DNA of 64,000 nt from Corythucha ciliata (taxonomy: Eukaryota; Arthropoda; Insecta; Hemiptera; Tingidae). The position numbers and the translations under genes are program-made. Shown here piece after piece: positions 59,501-64,000 of this stretch; positions within the stretch are counted from its first letter, which is position 1, and the number at the start of each line of letters is the position of its first letter. The DNA lies in contig CM075943.1 of NCBI GenBank assembly GCA_038030265.1, positions 39,804,001 to 39,868,000 on the forward strand, read 5' to 3'. The notes below the pieces were generated by a model that was given only the letters and a program-made list of their open reading frames with translations, did not search any database and was not told the DNA's origin.

Positions 59501-62500
59501 CAGGGCGCGGATTTCATTTGTCTCTTTAGGGACCTCTATAATTGGAAAGTCGATACAATGTAATTAAGAGCAGATTCCAATAATTGATATTGATTGAATT
59601 ATACGGTGTTATTCATCGAACAATTATTTTATTTTCGTATCGAATTTTCCGCGAAGAAACGAGAAAATTAATGGCAGTAAATAGGGAGAGTCACGAAAAT
59701 AACCGTGAGCCTTGTACTGGCATGCCCAATTTTAAGCTGATGTAGGAGCTTTTACACGCTACAAACTTATTTTCGCCTAATAAACTCAAAAATTGGATAA
59801 CCGAAGCTTAATTGCCTCGAGAGGTATATAACCTAATATATTAGACGTTCGCGTGCAAAATCTTGAACCCCTTTAACGCACTTCAAGGCATTTATTTTAC
59901 CTTCTCGCCTGTTCCATCCTTTCCACCAACAAAACCACGATTACTTACTTAGGGGGTGAGACATTCTCCGTAGTATTTCACAAAAAGGTCGCACAACTTC
60001 CTTTTAACTATACGCGCTAAAACTTAATTCATTATGTTAAGTCGTATCTAGACTAACTAAATGAGTGAGGGGACAGAAAATAACAGTTTTTGAACAAGAG
60101 TTGTTTTGAAATTCCGTGGGTTTATAGACGCATACAAAGCACGAGACAGTGAAACCACGGACTGTGTATAGTGTTGTTGGTGGAGGGTGGAGGTGTCTCA
60201 CGCGAAATACATATCGACCAATGTCTTAAGTTTGAAAGCAATTTACAACGCGGGTCTGTTGGAACAAAGCCTTTTCGCTAATCTGTCTCCTCTTACCTTT
60301 TGTTCAGAGGTGGGTACCTTCTATAGTTAACGCTGATACATAATTAAGCAACCGTTGAGCCCTAAGCGCCCTCCTTGAAATTGGCGAGGGAAGAGGAATT
60401 TGAAGTCGTTTCTAACACCTTACAAACATCAATCACTAAAAGAGTACGCAGGTGGGAGAGGGGATAATATCAGATAACTCCTTTGAATTATTGATGCGCC
60501 CACTAAATTTAGGCAGAGAACAATTTTTAGGGACGGAATAATTTGTTTTAAGGCCATACCGTTGCTTACAACAAAAGACTGAAACAGAAGTTTCAAACGA
60601 TTTTACGAGCAATAAAAGAGAACAACAATACATTTTACAGTTTAGACCGACGCGAACCATCCTAAGTATAAAATAAGCATTAACTGAACACTCCAAACAC
60701 TTACATTTCTCGCTTTATGTAAGCAAAAGTTCTTATTTCCTGACGGAATTTTTCGTGATTTCCGGACTGGTGGTTTTTCGATCTGAATTCCTGTCCAATA
60801 AAACGAAGAAAAATCGGGGTTCACGGACCCGGCTCGGCGGCGGACTCGGCTAAACCTCGCAAATTCCTGAGCAAGGTCGAGGTGTTGCAAGGCGCCGAGA
60901 TCATTGATAATAGCATATTTCACAACGAGTGAGGAAAGCGTCACTTTACGCGCGAGTTGTGTATGGGCGAACGAGGCAACGCTATTTTTCGCATGACTGA
61001 ACAAGTATTATCTAAAGCTTTTTGCATCGAAATATAAGCTATTTCGGACTTGTATTTAACAACAGTGACATGGTTCTTTATATGTTGTGAGAAAAAGAAA
61101 CCGCCACGGAGCGGGAATTATCACACCATCAGACAAATACAATTAGTGAAGAGTATAACCAGGGCAAAATATGTATACATTTTAGCCTAATAGTTTTTTC
61201 TAGAAGCGAAATTGCGAGTTTCGGAGACAATAAGTCCATAATCAGGACAAATTCATATATGTTTTTGGACAAAATAATCACACTATGCGTCTAAATTGGA
61301 AACCAGGGACTACTAGTCGTTTTCAGCCAAAAAATCATTAGTTTTCAGGTCGAGATGAGGTCATTTTTGTTGCACGGATCGTGAACACATTTTCGTGTAT
61401 TCTCTTTTCTTCTTTTGTACATATTAATACAATGTACGCATGTATGATGTACATTGGCTCGAAAGTTTAAACTCTGGACTCAGGAAAAAGGATTATTGAT
61501 AGTCTTATAAAACCACTACAATCTTGAAATCATCAGAACAACATTTTCTCCGCTTTTCCCCGGGGGCTTGGAGCTAATTAAGGCACTTTGTTAGCCGGCG
61601 CCTGCGTAACTTCAGCCCCAACGAGAAAAATTTACATTAATTTAATTTTATTTTCGAGAACATTTAAAATCTGATTGGCAGCAGCCGAAGAAAATTATCA
61701 TGTGCTTAATTTTTTGATCAGCGCACGATAACGCTATTGCATAAATGAAAATGACAGTCATAATATTACCGATAAAAATATCGGGGCCCATCAACAAGTG
61801 CAACGCTATTCGCCGAGGTCATGTTTTAATTTGTCAACCCTGACAATAACATCTACCGGAAATCATGGGAAGTTTCTCTCTGACCCCTAAACGCGCACCC
61901 AGGGAAAGAAAACATCGAACATGAATTCGGCGCAATGGCTCAGTTAAGGGATGGCGGGGTAGGGTATAATGAAAATCTTCACTGCAGAATTTCACGTTTT
62001 CTAGATCTAGAATTCTATAGAACGTGGCGAAAGAACTGGCTAAATCGCCCTTAATAAGGCTTCTCTGTAAAGAGGAATTTCAATATGAGCCTCCTCAAGA
62101 GAATGGGCAAGGGAAAAGGCGTCAGTCGACCCTTTACCTTTTATTCAAGAGGTGAGCTGCTGCCTACTTTGGCACGGTAAAAAGCTCTGCTGCTTGCTAT
62201 GCATGAGCAGCTGAACTGATTCCTTAAAAAACCAGGTGCAAACCCATGGAGTAAGTAACATCTTGATATGTTACGGACCGGAAAAAAAGTTTCCTTTGAG
62301 CGATTTATTCGTCGTTTTAAGACGACTCCCTCGCCTCACACTCTCACAAAAGACCATTTGTCAGAGTTTTCCGTCATCGCTGTAAACCGCAACGACTAAA
62401 TGATGAATGGCAACAAACGGAAATAATAATTGTTCTTCATAGTTCGTCCAAGTTATAGCTATTCAATTTAGCACCAATAAAAATTATAAATTAAACAATT

Positions 62501-62540
62501 AGTCGAGTAGTCACAACGAATTTTTATTATTATTTATTTT
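56561..62540. other. 6 kb without recognisable gene or A/B repeats
   Basis: Mostly unique-looking, AT-rich DNA with few long repeats. Short frames (58673-58987 +, 60642-61004 -, 59179-59463 -) show no known domain. The segment 61600-61900 is rich in short homeobox/POU-like words but nothing conclusive. Confidence 0.4.
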
Positions 62541-62542
62541 TT

Positions 62543-62586
62543 CCGACTAGTTTCGGGGAAGCTCCCCATTCTCAAGAAACCAGCTG
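62543..62586 (-). other. Degenerate hammerhead-ribozyme-like hairpin
   Basis: On the minus strand the order is CTTGAGAAT, a perfect four-base stem GGGG/CCCC closing AGCTT, then GAAAC and TAGTC. Hammerheads have CUGANGA, stem II, GAAA and stem III. Here two core positions differ (C to T at the first base and G to A at the sixth), so cleavage activity would be doubtful. The same order, with intact cores, is known in repeats of animal genomes linked to Penelope-like elements and retrozymes. Confidence 0.35.
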
Positions 62587-64000
62587 CATAATGTGTGTCT
62601 CAAGCAAAACTTGATACTAGACCAATAAAAATTAATCATTCAGATGCACACCTAAGAAAATGGGCCTAAACGCCGCATATAAACGCTGGCAAAAAATATT
62701 TAAACCATTTTTTCGAGTATCAAACTATTTGTAATGTTCTGTACGTTTTCAACGAGAATCAACAGTTTTAGCCCCTTCCAATTTATACAAAATCCATTCC
62801 GTTCTCCTTCTCCTCTAAGTCACTCATATCTGCTACTACTGATGTCGTAGTCACAATGACGGGGAAAAAAGTTTTCATACTCCAGACTTTCAGCACTTAT
62901 ATGTATAGCTATCCACCCACTGTCACCACTGCGCCACATCAAGTTTCTTCAGACGTTCGCGATTGTCTCGAAGTTTTTTTCGTTTTTCACCGATCAAGCA
63001 TGTATAGAGCGTCAAAAAATAAAAATAAAATGTTTTCCATCATCCTCCCTTCATCCCCTCGTCATTCCTCCCTTTATCCCATTCAAACACTGATTTCCCT
63101 CGTACAGCAAACCTTTGTGACATTCAAAATGCGAGTAAAATTCTAAAAATCGTATTCCTATAAAGGGGGATGGAGGGGCATCCTACTCTACCCATGAGTC
63201 TTGGATGAAATTTGACAATGCTACCAATGTCGCTGAAGAGTTGAACACACAAAGAAAAGCGTTCTATTTTCATGGGGAAAGAGATGAAAAAAAATAAAGT
63301 TAAGGAAGATGCGAAAAGGAAGCAAAAAGGAGGACTTTTTTGCTTCTTCTTACGAAGGGGTGGGGATGACCCACGGAGGAAGGTTTTTTCCGAGGAAAAA
63401 AAAAGTTAAAAGCGACAAGTTTCAAACGAAGGGTGTCGAGTGCTGGCAAGTGCGATATATAACTTTTAAACGACCTTCCCTCCTTGAGCTGAAAGAGACG
63501 GGATACATACAAATGATAGGAAGAGGGGAAGAAGGGGTTAACTTAGTGCTCCTTGCAGAAAAAAGAGAGGCTGAAGAAGAACGGTTACCTTGTTTACATA
63601 CATATAAGTACATAAAAAAAAATCGACATTCCACAATTGCACGGGGTCACCAATTGTCAGTGGTAACATGAGTAGCACAATGTATAGTAACATGAAATTC
63701 ATTTACGAGGGGATGTTTATATTTCCAGGTGTTTGTCTAGTATTCAAATGAGAGAAGGAAGTATTTCACCGAGACCACTGAAAGTGGCTTTAAATCGTAA
63801 TAATGACCAACATAAAATAGTAAAAATGGAATTGATTAAGTCATTGTCTAGCGGAAGGTATTTACCTTTTGAGCCTTGCACATAGTGTTGACTGCTTGAA
63901 CATCATGCGAAGCGTGACGTATGTCACGGCATGTAGCGCACACGGGTAATTTGCACAACATACAATAGTACAGTAGAGGCTCGTCGGCGTGGTCGAGACA
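62587..64000. other. Right end, no recognisable gene
   Basis: Short frames on both strands (62856-63146 +, 63309-63671 +, 63422-63634 -) overlap and lack known domains. No repeat is recognised. Confidence 0.4.

Overview
This is eukaryotic, almost certainly invertebrate metazoan DNA, and an arthropod is plausible. It is AT-rich and gene-poor, with no operons. Protein homology is confined to transposon-type genes. There is one spliced gene fragment with a short (89 bp) GT-AG intron, a Pol III-type SINE, many homopolymer runs and many inverted-repeat elements. I found no exon of a conserved host gene. The species cannot be fixed from sequence alone.

Left end (1-4241): the 3' part of a Ty3/Gypsy LTR retrotransposon runs off the left edge. 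Its reverse transcriptase is readable apart from one nonsense codon. RNase H and most of the integrase are missing, and in their place is a TIR-bounded element built of about three 296-bp tandem units. The integrase tail follows, then a non-coding 3' region, then an LTR (3403-4241). A tRNA-derived SINE with a poly(A) tail and a 14-bp target duplication has inserted into that LTR. At least three layers of insertion are therefore visible.

Middle (4.2-46 kb): long stretches without recognisable genes alternate with two families of degenerate short tandem repeats with a period near 29-31 bp. Family A has a core like TTTCTCAATTTTAGCCGCGA. Family B has a core like CGAAATTGGCTTTTTGA. Together they form more than 20 arrays on both strands and share a T-run / AGCC / CGCGAAtt plan. 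Between them lie several fold-back or MITE-like elements: 18848-19252; 34131-34399, a fused tandem pair; and 34499-37031, where a hAT-like 2.26-kb element with an 8-bp target duplication sits in the terminus of a palindromic element that itself lies in a family A array.

Right part (46-64 kb): a Tourist/Harbinger-like MITE (46388-46528) lies beside a gene fragment encoding a SWIM zinc finger spliced to a second exon. A THAP zinc-finger reading frame overlaps it on the opposite strand. Then come more family A/B arrays, a hAT-like terminus, and a 1.02-kb fold-back element (49470-50490) whose arms are built of seven diverged internal repeats. The last 7.5 kb is low in recognisable repeats and has no recognisable gene. 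It contains a degenerate hammerhead-ribozyme-like hairpin near 62.55 kb.

The elements do not form a pathway. The window reads as a layered record of transposition in an intergenic or intronic region. The most informative objects are the repeat superfamily, the nested insertions, the fold-back element and the THAP/SWIM locus.
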